Positions 17,701 through 27,700 of a stretch of DNA of 64,000 nt are shown piece by piece; position 1 is the first letter of the stretch; each line of letters begins with the position of its first letter. A model generated the notes under the pieces. It made no database searches. It saw only the letters and a program-made list of their open reading frames with translations, and was not told the DNA's origin. The stretch is from Undibacterium umbellatum (GTDB taxonomy: Bacteria; Pseudomonadota; Gammaproteobacteria; Burkholderiales; Burkholderiaceae_D), in assembly GCF_014284125.1 (NCBI RefSeq), contig NZ_JACOFX010000021.1:1-64000 (forward strand). The letters run 5' to 3'. A program made the translations under genes and the position numbers.

Positions 17701-20700
17701 GCCAAGCAACACAAAACTCTGTCTCTGTGATTGCATAGGCTTGCGGGTTGAGGAGGAGTAGGGTTGGCACGGCTGGCAGTTTTGCCAATGTCGACATCAG
17801 ATTCAACAGTGGTGTTACACCCATGGCCTCAAAGAGCGATGTAGCATTATCGAGACTTTTCACCGGGGCGGGTTTGTACACTACCGCATCAAACGCAGTA
17901 TCTGAACTCAGAAGTGTATTCAGTGCTTCTTTATCCATAAGCTCAGCTACAGTTAACAGGCTGCAAGCAACATCAGCATTACTGAGTAAATGACTGAATT
18001 CAGATTGATTGTCATCGCTGATGTACAGCACACGTCGTGGCAATGGTAAGGACCGATTGGTCACAGTTACCTGCTGCCATTGCCAGCTAAACAATTCGGC
18101 ATCGCCTTCGTTACACCACAAAGACGGCAGGGAAGCAGGATGGCGCAATAGATTTACTCCACGCAGATCAAGCTGCACCTGGCCTGTGGTGTCAGTCACA
18201 ACAGAGCCATGTTCGATGATATGCAGGCGCAGGCTTTGTAGATTGTCGGTAGATGTGGACCAATACAGGCTGTCCATGCCAGCAAACAGGGATGCATCGT
18301 CGCTCAAAGCATCAATGACGCGGTCAAACAATGTCTGGTTGGACGGATCTAAATGCATTCCCCCAGCGGTCTGACTGTCATACCTGCGCAATGTGCGGGG
18401 ACTTGACACAGCGGCAGTCAACAAAGTTTGCTGCATGCCACGTGTATCTGCTACCGTGGCATGCAAGCTCTCGCCACTATAGTGCAATGCCAATTGCAAA
18501 GGAGAGGGGGCATTGCTGATATCCAGATGCCAGCGCAGGTTTTTCAACTGGCGTCTGCTAGTTAGTGGCAACCAGGCCAATATGGCTGCCATGACTTTAC
18601 CGATAGTTGGTTCTGGTATTGTCAGCAAATGGCCGATATTTGGATTGGGGACGGCAGTATTTGTCGCCGCGTTATCCTTGGCTATGCCCTGCCAACGGGC
18701 TAGCAATATCTGTTCACCCAATGCATAAGTGGGTAAGTCTTCCGCAGGCATGGCATCGGTCTGTACGAAACCGGCATCTGTCAGTGCCTGCTGCCAACGC
18801 TGGCGACTGGCAAACAATTCGCCATCACGTTGCTCACTGTCGGATAACGCAGGAACCAAAGGACCAAAGACAAAGTCGAACAGTTTTTTTTGTGTGGTTA
18901 TTTCGCGCATCATCAGCACGCCATCCGGAGCCAGTACAGTAGCCAGGTTGGCCAGCATGACTCGCAGATCAGGTGCATTGTGCAATACATTGGCCGCTAC
19001 GATCAGGTCATAACTGCCAGCTTTCAAACCTTGTGTAATAGCTGGGCCATTCATGTCAAAACTCTGGTACTGCATGAATGGATATGCTGCAAATTTCTTG
19101 CGTGCCTTTTGCAGGAATAGTGGTCCTAGATCAGTAAAGGTATACAACCCGCAAGCGCCGGGAGGCAATTGCGCGAGTATGTCGCGCGTCGTGCCACCAG
19201 TGCCGCCACCCACTTCCAGTATGCGCAGCGGCCGTCCATGTGCTTTCGCCAAGCCCGCGACCGTAGCTGCGGCGATACTGTTCAGGTAAACAGAATATGG
19301 TTGGTCCTGATACATATGCTCAACATCGTCAGTGGCAGCACCTGGGAAAACGATACTGACTGCGTCCACTTTTTCAGTCAGCATATCTGCCAGACGCGGG
19401 CCTGTACGCTCAACCAGATCAGCCAGTTGCTGATAACCCAGTTCACGCATCAGCACCAGCCAGGAACTTGGATCTGGCCAGTCTGTGCGCAGATGGCGAT
19501 AACTGAACTGTCCGCCTTCACCACGCCTTTCCAGCAGATCAGCATCAGCAAGATCGCGCAACAGACGTGCAAACAACTGATGGAAGCGGATTGGTGCGCC
19601 CGTGGCTTGCAGGCAAGCTTCTACGTCCATCCAGTCATCATTGTTATTAAATATGCCCAGTGTCGCAAATGCCTGGCCGACATAAGCGGCATGTAGGGCG
19701 TCAACACCTTCGTTTTCACGTGGCAGGCCTGACAAATCCAGATCAGCGGCCAATACTGCCGCGCATTGATGACCTGCATCGCGCATGGCTTGCCATGTCG
19801 TATGATCGTCCTTGCCTATTGCTACCGGACTGGGGCCAGGTTTGGTATACCAGCAACGCTCACCTTCAAAAGGGCAAGTTGGCAACAGGGCACGTGCAAC
19901 TGGGCGTATGGAGCAAACAAGATGCTGTTCCCAGGATGGGTGTTCAGCACTAGCCTGCGTCGCAACAAAATCAAGCAGGGCCTGCCCATCATTATCTGAT
20001 TGCAGCGCATTGGCGATCCAGGCATGGGTCCGGTGGTGTTGAAGTTTTCTGGTTTTTGTATCGTCGCCGTCGATGAAGGCATACAGCAAACTGATGAGGC
20101 TGTCGGCATCATTGGCCAGCAGTGCCAGGCGATATGGATAGACGCTGCGATGATGGACGCTGGTAGCACAATAATCCGCCAGCGACTGGTCGGCAGTCCA
20201 TTCACACAGACGCCATGCATGGCGCTGTGCCAGTGTTTTCAAGGCAGCTTCACTGCGGGCGCTGAGCAGCAAGAACACTGGCGCTCCGTTTGCAGGCGTC
20301 AATGTGGCACGAGCCGGGGCTTGTTCCAGTATTGCGTGGCAATTCGTGCCACCGATTGCAAAGGCACTGACAGCGGCCCTGCGCGGACCGTGATCCAGGG
20401 GCCAGGGTAAGAGCATTTGCGGGACGAAGAAAGGGCTGTTCTCAAAATCAATGGCAGGATTTGCCTGTTCGTAGTGCAGGTTGGGTGGCACCTGGCCAAA
20501 ATGCAAGGCCATCGCAGCCTTGACGAAACTGGCGACACCTGCTGCTGTGTCCAGATGGCCCAGATTGGATTTGACTGAACCCAGGGCGCAATATTGGCTG
20601 GCATTGGTATGTTTGCGCCAGGCACGGGTCAGGGCTTCCACTTCTATAGGGTCGCCTAGAGGAGTGGCCGTGCCATGAGCTTCGACTAGGCCAATGCTGG

Positions 20701-21667
20701 CTGGGTCTACCTCTGCCATGACCAGGGCTTCGTTGATGACACGTGCCTGGCCTTCTGGAGATGGTGCGGTATAGCCTGCCTTGCCAGCGCCATCATTATT
20801 GACAGCAGAACCACGGACAATGGCCAGTATCGGGTCACCGTCAGCAAGAGCGCGCTCCAGTGATTTCAATAAAACCACGGCGACGCCATTGCCTATCGTG
20901 GTGCCACCTGCTTCTGCGTCAAACGGGCGGCAATGGCCATCCTTGGAAAAAATCATGCCTTCTCGGTGTACATAGCCAGACTCTTGCGGAAAACCTATAC
21001 CAGCACCGCCCGCCAAGACCATATCGCATTCACCGCTGGCAATCTGTTCGCAAGCCACATGTATCGCCACCAACGAACTAGAACAAGCGGTCTGCACCGT
21101 CATGCTGGGGCCAGTCAACCCAAGCTTGTAGGATACGCGGGTGGCAAGATAATCCTTGTCGTTGCCTAGCAGGCGGGCGAAAGTGGATGGTGAGGCGATT
21201 TCTTCCATTTTGTCGAAAGAAGCTGCTGGGTAGCTGCTCATTTTGCATGCACCGATCACACCTATCTTTAACTCGTCGCCTTTGGCTGTAAGCGCATCGG
21301 GCGCATATCCTGCCATTTCCAACGCTTCCCATGCGCACATCAGGAAGAGTCTTTGCTGTGGGTCTATGGATTCAGCTTCATGGCGTGAATAACCGAAGAA
21401 GCCCCAATCAAAACGGTCTGCATGTGCCACCACCGCTGCGGCTGGCACATACGCGGGGCGTTGCAGCAGGGCAGGGTCAACACCGGCGGCAGCCAATTGT
21501 TCGGCATCGAAAAAGTCGATGAGTTCTTCACCATCTGCCAGTCTGCGCCAATATTCAAAAATATCATCTGCCCGTGGCATGCGGCAGCCAGCACCGATGA
21601 TGGCGACGGGCATGCTGTCACCATAGTTTGGAATTGTCGTTGAATTGATTTGATCGTTTGTATTCAT
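14699..21667 (-). CDS. PKS/NRPS megasynthase, HMWP1-like: KS-cMT-KR-ACP-ACP-Cy
   Basis: A 2322-residue protein expected to accept the bis-heterocyclic intermediate and extend it with a methylated C2 unit. Order: KS about 20-450 (C195 in TACSSS, H331 in AHGTAT, H371 in GHLDTAAG); only linker from 450 to 610, with no AT; C-methyltransferase about 730-990 (LEVGGGTGGTT at 817-827); KR about 1400-1590; ACP1 (S1700 in GLDS); ACP2 (S1794 in GLDS); a Cy/C domain about 1885-2310 with D2010-x4-D2015-x2-S2018. Oddities: HMWP1 has KS-AT-MT-KR-ACP-Cy-MT-PCP-TE, so the AT and terminal MT-PCP-TE are missing. The KR catalytic Tyr position reads His (GQGAHALANA, H1548). The Cy lacks the AYWIGR-type first motif and the GDFT motif seen in Cy1 and Cy2 of the partner. 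The ATG at 21667 has an AAGGA Shine-Dalgarno and follows the larger megasynthase by 48 bp. Confidence 0.9.
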   Translation of the reverse strand: MNTNDQINSTTIPNYGDSMPVAIIGAGCRMPRADDIFEYWRRLADGEELIDFFDAEQLAAAGVDPALLQRPAYVPAAAVVAHADRFDWGFFGYSRHEAESIDPQQRLFLMCAWEALEMAGYAPDALTAKGDELKIGVIGACKMSSYPAASFDKMEEIASPSTFARLLGNDKDYLATRVSYKLGLTGPSMTVQTACSSSLVAIHVACEQIASGECDMVLAGGAGIGFPQESGYVHREGMIFSKDGHCRPFDAEAGGTTIGNGVAVVLLKSLERALADGDPILAIVRGSAVNNDGAGKAGYTAPSPEGQARVINEALVMAEVDPASIGLVEAHGTATPLGDPIEVEALTRAWRKHTNASQYCALGSVKSNLGHLDTAAGVASFVKAAMALHFGQVPPNLHYEQANPAIDFENSPFFVPQMLLPWPLDHGPRRAAVSAFAIGGTNCHAILEQAPARATLTPANGAPVFLLLSARSEAALKTLAQRHAWRLCEWTADQSLADYCATSVHHRSVYPYRLALLANDADSLISLLYAFIDGDDTKTRKLQHHRTHAWIANALQSDNDGQALLDFVATQASAEHPSWEQHLVCSIRPVARALLPTCPFEGERCWYTKPGPSPVAIGKDDHTTWQAMRDAGHQCAAVLAADLDLSGLPRENEGVDALHAAYVGQAFATLGIFNNNDDWMDVEACLQATGAPIRFHQLFARLLRDLADADLLERRGEGGQFSYRHLRTDWPDPSSWLVLMRELGYQQLADLVERTGPRLADMLTEKVDAVSIVFPGAATDDVEHMYQDQPYSVYLNSIAAATVAGLAKAHGRPLRILEVGGGTGGTTRDILAQLPPGACGLYTFTDLGPLFLQKARKKFAAYPFMQYQSFDMNGPAITQGLKAGSYDLIVAANVLHNAPDLRVMLANLATVLAPDGVLMMREITTQKKLFDFVFGPLVPALSDSEQRDGELFASRQRWQQALTDAGFVQTDAMPAEDLPTYALGEQILLARWQGIAKDNAATNTAVPNPNIGHLLTIPEPTIGKVMAAILAWLPLTSRRQLKNLRWHLDISNAPSPLQLALHYSGESLHATVADTRGMQQTLLTAAVSSPRTLRRYDSQTAGGMHLDPSNQTLFDRVIDALSDDASLFAGMDSLYWSTSTDNLQSLRLHIIEHGSVVTDTTGQVQLDLRGVNLLRHPASLPSLWCNEGDAELFSWQWQQVTVTNRSLPLPRRVLYISDDNQSEFSHLLSNADVACSLLTVAELMDKEALNTLLSSDTAFDAVVYKPAPVKSLDNATSLFEAMGVTPLLNLMSTLAKLPAVPTLLLLNPQAYAITETEFCVAWPSAGTSGLLAVARQEMPTLHCTQLDAADASAEEQVQVILQLLRDTQLKHAPVVAVRDGVIYRQELTPTTLPAATPLPQGRHVLIGGLCELGLELANWLVAKGALDLVWLTRRAPDIKERQALDMLRSQGVAIHIDAHADVTDAKAITAALRRLADGPPLGIVFHLAGVLNDAPLSAVKAQDWEASLSTKLRAALHLHAMEAKLQPALTVYFSSAASAFGPTGQGAHALANATLEALAEHRNRAGNDTVALAWGFWREIESDKRQGLAAYLAERGMLGMSNAQGWAFLTSAISGNASVYLACNVDWKRFAAQATPVQQARFGACWNTASSTAITSKPVLAEQSAMPLLHQLRQHIAGVLGCPIDQVNEESKLVQIGLDSLLMLDLTEQLKQKYGLTVSAETLFKADTPKTLATALQLQMDGQADPLATLLQAEVALALPAAQQYLRRRLSSLLQCSEADMDANTKLVEMGLDSLLFLELSETIQQELGFKLSAEVAFQGGSIAALAKILVHALHPNLDTASKDPAISGLRQALMELEQREGGWLGSNGDVLPRPGNKQQTLTGLRKLRWQLRNKDLPQQLYVEFDKPGNFDLAGFERAWQLLLDRHAALRTTVDAQANLHVMEKAPHYAVQTYDFHGLASQQRDVALAALREEVTNAVSDLAVWPHFDWRASKINLENKDILRIHLRIDTTLTDIESFRIMLRELHLWVLDPQRRLPSLQFSASDYYACEQALATTTVHAKQLSTYGKLLSQLPRAPSLVKAGAKELSGNQIAVWREALPRASWLALKATGAKAGLTGTAVMLAAYATAIAACSESPDFILRLDYPDRKPLHAQIGNIMLDAVDSAVIACHTNVVSFMALAQACAEGIQQRLAVDLLDGASVLAAYQTAGLDRPALPAIAMTSLLGVRTTYAIPETSDPLLGMPAYEIATQPGTALHFQVLEEESALLYNIDLHTGLISKELGSTLMRHLGTILQTLATSPAEWNTRPQSLLIANKEAPRG

Positions 21668-21715
21668 AAGTATCCTTAACTTCGATTCTCTATCTTTTTG
21701 CGATTTTTTTAATAA

Positions 21716-24700
21716 TCAGGCTTTGGATTGCTGACCACGCCTACGGCGGCGGTCATTGTCCAGACGCTGGCGCTTACGGGCTTGTCCGCCATCAATATTG
21801 GAGATATCTTCCGTCACCAGTGACTGATCACGACTACGTAAATGGGCGGCAAGGGCGGCGATGCTGGTGTGCTGGAACACTTCGGTGATGCTGAGTACCC
21901 GTCCGGTATCCGCCTGCAATTGCTGGCGCAGTCGTATCAGGTCCAGCGAGGTTGCCCCCAACTCAAAGAAATTGGTCTGTGGCGCAAGCTCATCATGGCC
22001 GAGCAGTGCAGCAAGACGCCTGCTAACCGTGCGCAACAATTTGTCGTCGATGACAGGGCTGTCATCTGGCAGCGCTGGTGTCGAAATGTCGCTGAAGACT
22101 TCTGAAGCTGATGCATGCCAGCGATTCTCTGGCATGACGACTCTGTTTTGCCATGCATCACTGTTCTGTGCCAGATTCAATAGCAAGCCGTGATATGCCA
22201 GGAACATCTCATCGACCAAACCTTCTGGGAATAGTGCATCGACCGAGTCCCAGTTGAATACCATGGAACCATCGCGCTCAACGACCTGCTGGTCTATCCA
22301 TACCTGTGGCGTTTGGCTGATGCCATAGACAAATTCGCCCAACCAGTCAAGTTCTGCCGCGCCATCATTGGCAACGCCGAGACCACTAGTAAACACCACG
22401 GGCATGGCAACCTGGTTCAGGCGGCGGTTGCGGCGTGCAGCTTCGCGCAATACTCGGACTGCCGATACCTGCATGTGTTCCAGATCAGCCCAGATCTGGC
22501 GCTGAATGGAAAACGCCCTTTCAGCAAAATTGGCAGTTACAGTAGCATCAAAGCCCAGCAGCACGAGTGAAGTGAAATCACCGACGAGTGCATCGATTTC
22601 TTCATGCACAGGTGGACGGTTGAAAAGAGTCAGGTTCAGGGTAAAGCGCGGTATAGCAGACCAGTTGGCAAGCACTTCGCCATAAGCGGCCAACAATACT
22701 GCATTGACAGTGACGCCATGCGCTGCCGCCTGGGCCTGCAAGGCTTGCGTGTCTTGCGGTGTCAGGCTCGCTTCACGGCGGGTGAAGTGAGGCGGCGACA
22801 CATCTTCTGGCGCATATTGGGTCAGCGGCAAAGCCGGAGCAGGTGCCAGTGTACTAAGCTTGTCATGCCAATACGCCAATGAGCGCTGGTAAGACGGCAG
22901 CAATTCAATTTGCTGGCTCAGCATGACATAGTCGCGGAAACTTGCTGTCAGTGGTGGCAATTGCAAATGAGGATCGCGGGCGAATTGCGACCATTCTGCC
23001 AGCAGAGTACGCATGGAGCGTCCATCACATACCAGATTGTCGAGGCTAACGAACAAGCGCACGCGGGTGTCTGTCATTTGCGCGGCACGCACGGTAAACA
23101 AGGGCCAGCGTGCTGTGTCGAATACTTCATGCGACAGTTCCAGGCGCGTGATTTCCAGCCACTCGGATACTTCAGCGGCACTGGCAGCACGCAAATCATG
23201 GCTGGCAAGGCGGTAAGCTGGCAAATTCTGCAGCACCTGTTGCATGCCATCGACATTGATGACTGCGCGCAACATGTCATGCCGTGCCACTACCTGCTGC
23301 CAACCTCGTTCCAGATCAGCCAAACCAAGGTCTGCAACTTCAATTTCGGCATATAGATGCGTGGAGACGCCGCCTAGCTCGAAACTTTCATCACGTCCTA
23401 TCCAGTAGGCTTGCTGAACATCGGTCAACGGGAAGGGCGCATAGCGTGCAGCTGCATCAGGTAGTAACGGTGGCAAGCTGTCTTCATACGGGTCTGCCTT
23501 TGCGACTCTTTCAGCAAATGCCGACAGACTGGAGGCATCGAACAGGTCTGACAAGGCTACATGCGCATTCATGCCATGGCGGACTCTTTCTATCAAGCGT
23601 ACCGCGATAAGGCTATCGCCGCCCAGGTCGAAAAAGTCATCGTCACCATGGAGGTCTGCAACACCCAGCAATTCTTGCCATATCCTGACCAAGTCGTTTG
23701 CAGGCGCCATTGCATCATTGCCAGTTTGACGAATAGCGCGGCGGGTTGCCCCCATTTCAGGCCGTGGCAATTGCTGGCGCATGACTTTTCCCGTAGCAGA
23801 CAATGGCAAGGTATCCAGCTCAAGAATAGTTTGCGGCACCATATATGTAGGTAACAAGGTCGCCAGATGTTCTACCAGACGACGCGGGGCAAAGCGCAAC
23901 ACCGTATCGGTTTGCCGCGCTGCAAGTAAGTGCATGCCAGCATTGCTGTATGTGCCGGATGCAGCGCCGGCGGCAAAGCCTGCTTGCACCAATTCATCCA
24001 GCCACGCATTCTCTGGCAAAAGTGCATTGCCGTTTAGCTTCCTACGGTCTTCAAACTGGGTATAGCCACCTTCGAGCATGGCGACCGTTGCCAGTTGGAA
24101 ATCGCTATTACGGGTGATTTCTGGTGCCATCAACATGCCACCTGCATTTAGCAGCCTGCGCAGACGACGCAGCAAGACAGGGATATTGCGGCTACGGTGC
24201 AAGGCATTGAATGCAATCAGCAGATCGAATTCATATTCCGGCATACCCTGTGTCGCCGCTGCCCGTTCATGTTCAAATACGCGACAGTGGATAGTGTGCA
24301 AGGGACTGGCGGCTTGTGCGGCAAACGCCTGTTCAGCCTGCTCAACCAGGCTGCGCGCGGGGTCAGTCAGCGTATAGTCAATCGTGCAATCACTTAGCTG
24401 CGCAAGCAAATCACGTGCTGATGCACCACTGCGCGCGCCAATTTCCAGTATGCGCAAAGGTCGCCCCAGAAGCTGGGCCACACTGCGTATGGCAGCCGCC
24501 AGTGCAACTGTGCAAAGACCGGACAAAGGGTTCATGCGTGTCATTTGTTCTGGGGCCAGAGTGTCATCAGCACCATAAAACACTTCCAGTGCACTGGCCT
24601 GGCCGCGCAACACTTCCAACCTTTGAGTTGCACCTGACCGCAGACGTTGCAGGACAGCGCGTGATAAACCGAAGTCCAGTGCTTCTGGAACCAGGGTATT

Positions 24701-27700
24701 CCAGGCAGCTTCGCTGTCATACTGCGTATTAAGATCGAGGGTGTTTAACCAGCGTTGTGCCAGCACGACCAAGTCTGGTGCCGGTGCCAGCATCTGCAGT
24801 AAGTCTTCCTTGTCGCCAACAGTTGCGCCGGCTGCCAGCAAGGTATCGCGCATCATACATTGACCTATATGGTCCATCAGGCTCCAGAACTGCTCCAGTC
24901 TCTCGGTTTGTCGCGGATTAGATGTCTGTGCAAAAGTTTGACGACTAATATGCTCAACAGCATTCCAGCGTTCACTGTGCAAGACAGGGTTGCCAGGAAA
25001 TGCATCGTACAGACTAGTATCGGTGATGTTTGGCACGACCCATGCGGCCAGACGCTTGTTGCCACGTGCCGGGCCGACAGCATCGGCAACTGCCTCACGT
25101 ACACCGGGGTGACTCAAGAGCGCGCTTTCAATTTCACCCAACTCTATGCGGTTGCCCGCGATTTTGACTTGGAAGTCGCGCCTTCCCAAAAATTCCAGCG
25201 TACCATCGCCCCAGTAACGCGCCAGGTCGCCGGTGCGGTACAGGCGTTCACCATCTACAGGGTGGGTGATAAAACTGGCAGCGGTCTTGGCAGCATCATT
25301 TTCATAAGCCACAGCCAGGCCTGTGCCGCCTATATACAAGTCGCCGCTGACATGGTCTGGGCAATCGCGCAGACGTGTATCCAATACACGATAATGCTGG
25401 TTGGCCAGAGGATAGCCATAGGGAATAGAGTGCCATTGCGCCGGCAAGACATTTGGCACGATAAACCAGTTGGACCAGATCGATGCCTCGGTTGCACCGC
25501 CCATTGCCACCAGTCTTGCCTGTGGTGCCTGGGAGCGCAGCCGTGCGGGCAGTCCCAGTGCAATCCAGTCACCGCTCAAGAATACCTGGTGCAAACCAGC
25601 CAGTGATGCACCGGCAGCTTCCGCTTCATCAAGCAAGAGTTCAAGCAGGGCAGGGACCGAATTCCAGATGGTGACACGATGACGCAACAGCAAATCCAGC
25701 CAATGCGCTGGGTCGCGTGTGCCACTTGCTGCTGGCAACACCAGTGCTGCACCGGTAGCAAAAATACCGAACAGGTCATACACGGACAAATCGAAATACA
25801 ACGAAGACAGTCCCAGCACCCGGTCAGTATTGCTGATATCAAAACGGCGGTTGATATCCAGCACAGTATTCACAGCTCCACGATGATCAATCAATACCCC
25901 TTTGGGGATGCCTGTTGAACCCGAGGTGTAGATGACATAAGCATGGTCTGTCACTGCACGTTCAATGTGCGGGAAGCTGGCGGGCCAGGCTTGAGTCGCA
26001 ACCTGGCCGGCATCAAGCACTGTCACTTCGCGTCCGGCACACATTTCCTGCACGATGGGCAGGCAATCTGCCTGTGTCACTACCAGTTTTATATGGCTAC
26101 CATCAAGTATTGCCTGCAAGCGTGCGGCGGGCACATCTGCGTCCACCGGCACATATACGCAGGCAGAAGCCAGGATACCCAGGCAGGCAGCTATCTGTTC
26201 TGGCCCCTTGCGCATGACGATGGCAATACGGTCGCTGCGTGTAGCGCCATGCCGCAACAAGCCATTTGTCAGACGCAGGGACCAGTCTGCCAGTTCTGCA
26301 TAAGACCATTGTTGCTCATGGGCGATCATGGCTATGGCTTGCGGGCTGCGTTGCGCCTGCTCAAAGAATAGCTGATCAAGGCAACGTTCAGGCATGGCGG
26401 CGGTGCTGGCATTGACTTGGGCGCGTATCGCTTGCTGTGTTTGTGGCAGTAGTGCAGGCAACGCCTGTTGCCATGCCAGTGGTTGTGTGGCCAGTTTTTC
26501 TAGCAGGCCGTGGTAAGCATTGAACATGGCATCCAGTGTGCCTGGCTGGAACAGGGCATCGACAGCATCCCAGTTATAAATCAATGCGCCATTGAGTTCA
26601 CATGCTTGATGATCCAGCCAGACTTGCGGGGTTTGGCTGATACCATAGACGACGTTGCCGAGTGCACTATCCGGTGCAGCACCCTTGGTTGGGTCATTCA
26701 TGCCCAGTTGACTGGTGAAAACGACAGGCATGGCAATCGCGTCCTGCCGTTCTCGGCCACGGTTCCATTCACGCATGACATCGACGGCGCTGAAAGCCCG
26801 ATGCTGCAAATGTTCAAGCACTGTGCCATTGACGGCAGCCGCGCGCTGGCCAAATGGCAAGGCCTCGCTGCAGTCGAGTGGCAGCAGGGTAACTGCCGTA
26901 AAATCACCAAGCAGACGCGGCACATCGGCATGCCACGGAAGGCGGTCAAAAATAGTCAGGTTAAGCGTGAATTGCGGTTCTGCACTCCAGGCTGCCAGCA
27001 CTTCGGCAAAAACTGCGATCAGCAATGACGCTGGAGTACAACCGGCCTGGGCGGCCTGGTCGCGCAAGCTTTGCCATAGTGGTGCCGCCAGTTGCTGTTG
27101 TCTGCGCGAAAATGTCGGGCTGGTCTGGCGCAAGGCCTCAGTTCGCAAAGGCAGTTGTGGCGCTGGTGGCAGGGCAGGGATGCGTTCCAGCCAGAATGCT
27201 TTGGCAGATTCGCGCTCGGCACGGCGCTCGCTACTGTGTACGTATTTGGCCAGCACATAATCACGGAAGGAAATCTGAAATGGCAATAAACCGGCAAGTT
27301 GCATATCCCCTTTTGCCTGGTACAGTGCCGCCAGTTCTTCCCAGATGATCTGACCGCTGGTGGCATCGTTGATCAGCATGTCTATGCCAATGTGCAATCT
27401 GACGCTACCTTCAGGAAGTCGGCTAGCACGGAGGTCAAACAGGGGCCATTTCGCCGCATCCATCACTTGATGCGACATGATTTCACGCCATGCTGTGCAA
27501 TGTGCATCAGCAGCGCTCTGATCGGCATCAGTCAGATCAGCTACCCGGAAGGCATAGCTAGGTACTGTAGGCAGCACTCGTTGTAGGCCATCTTCAGCAA
27601 TGACCAGACGCAGTGCACTGTGGCGGGCAACAAGCATATTCCAGCAACGTTCCAGCAAGTCCAGGTCCAGCCCGTTTGGTGCGTCAGCTTCCAGGTAGGC

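Noticed and set aside
23000..23400. Numerous long open frames on the plus strand across the megasynthase genes
   Set aside because: They are antisense to continuous, domain-rich coding sequence and show no family features.
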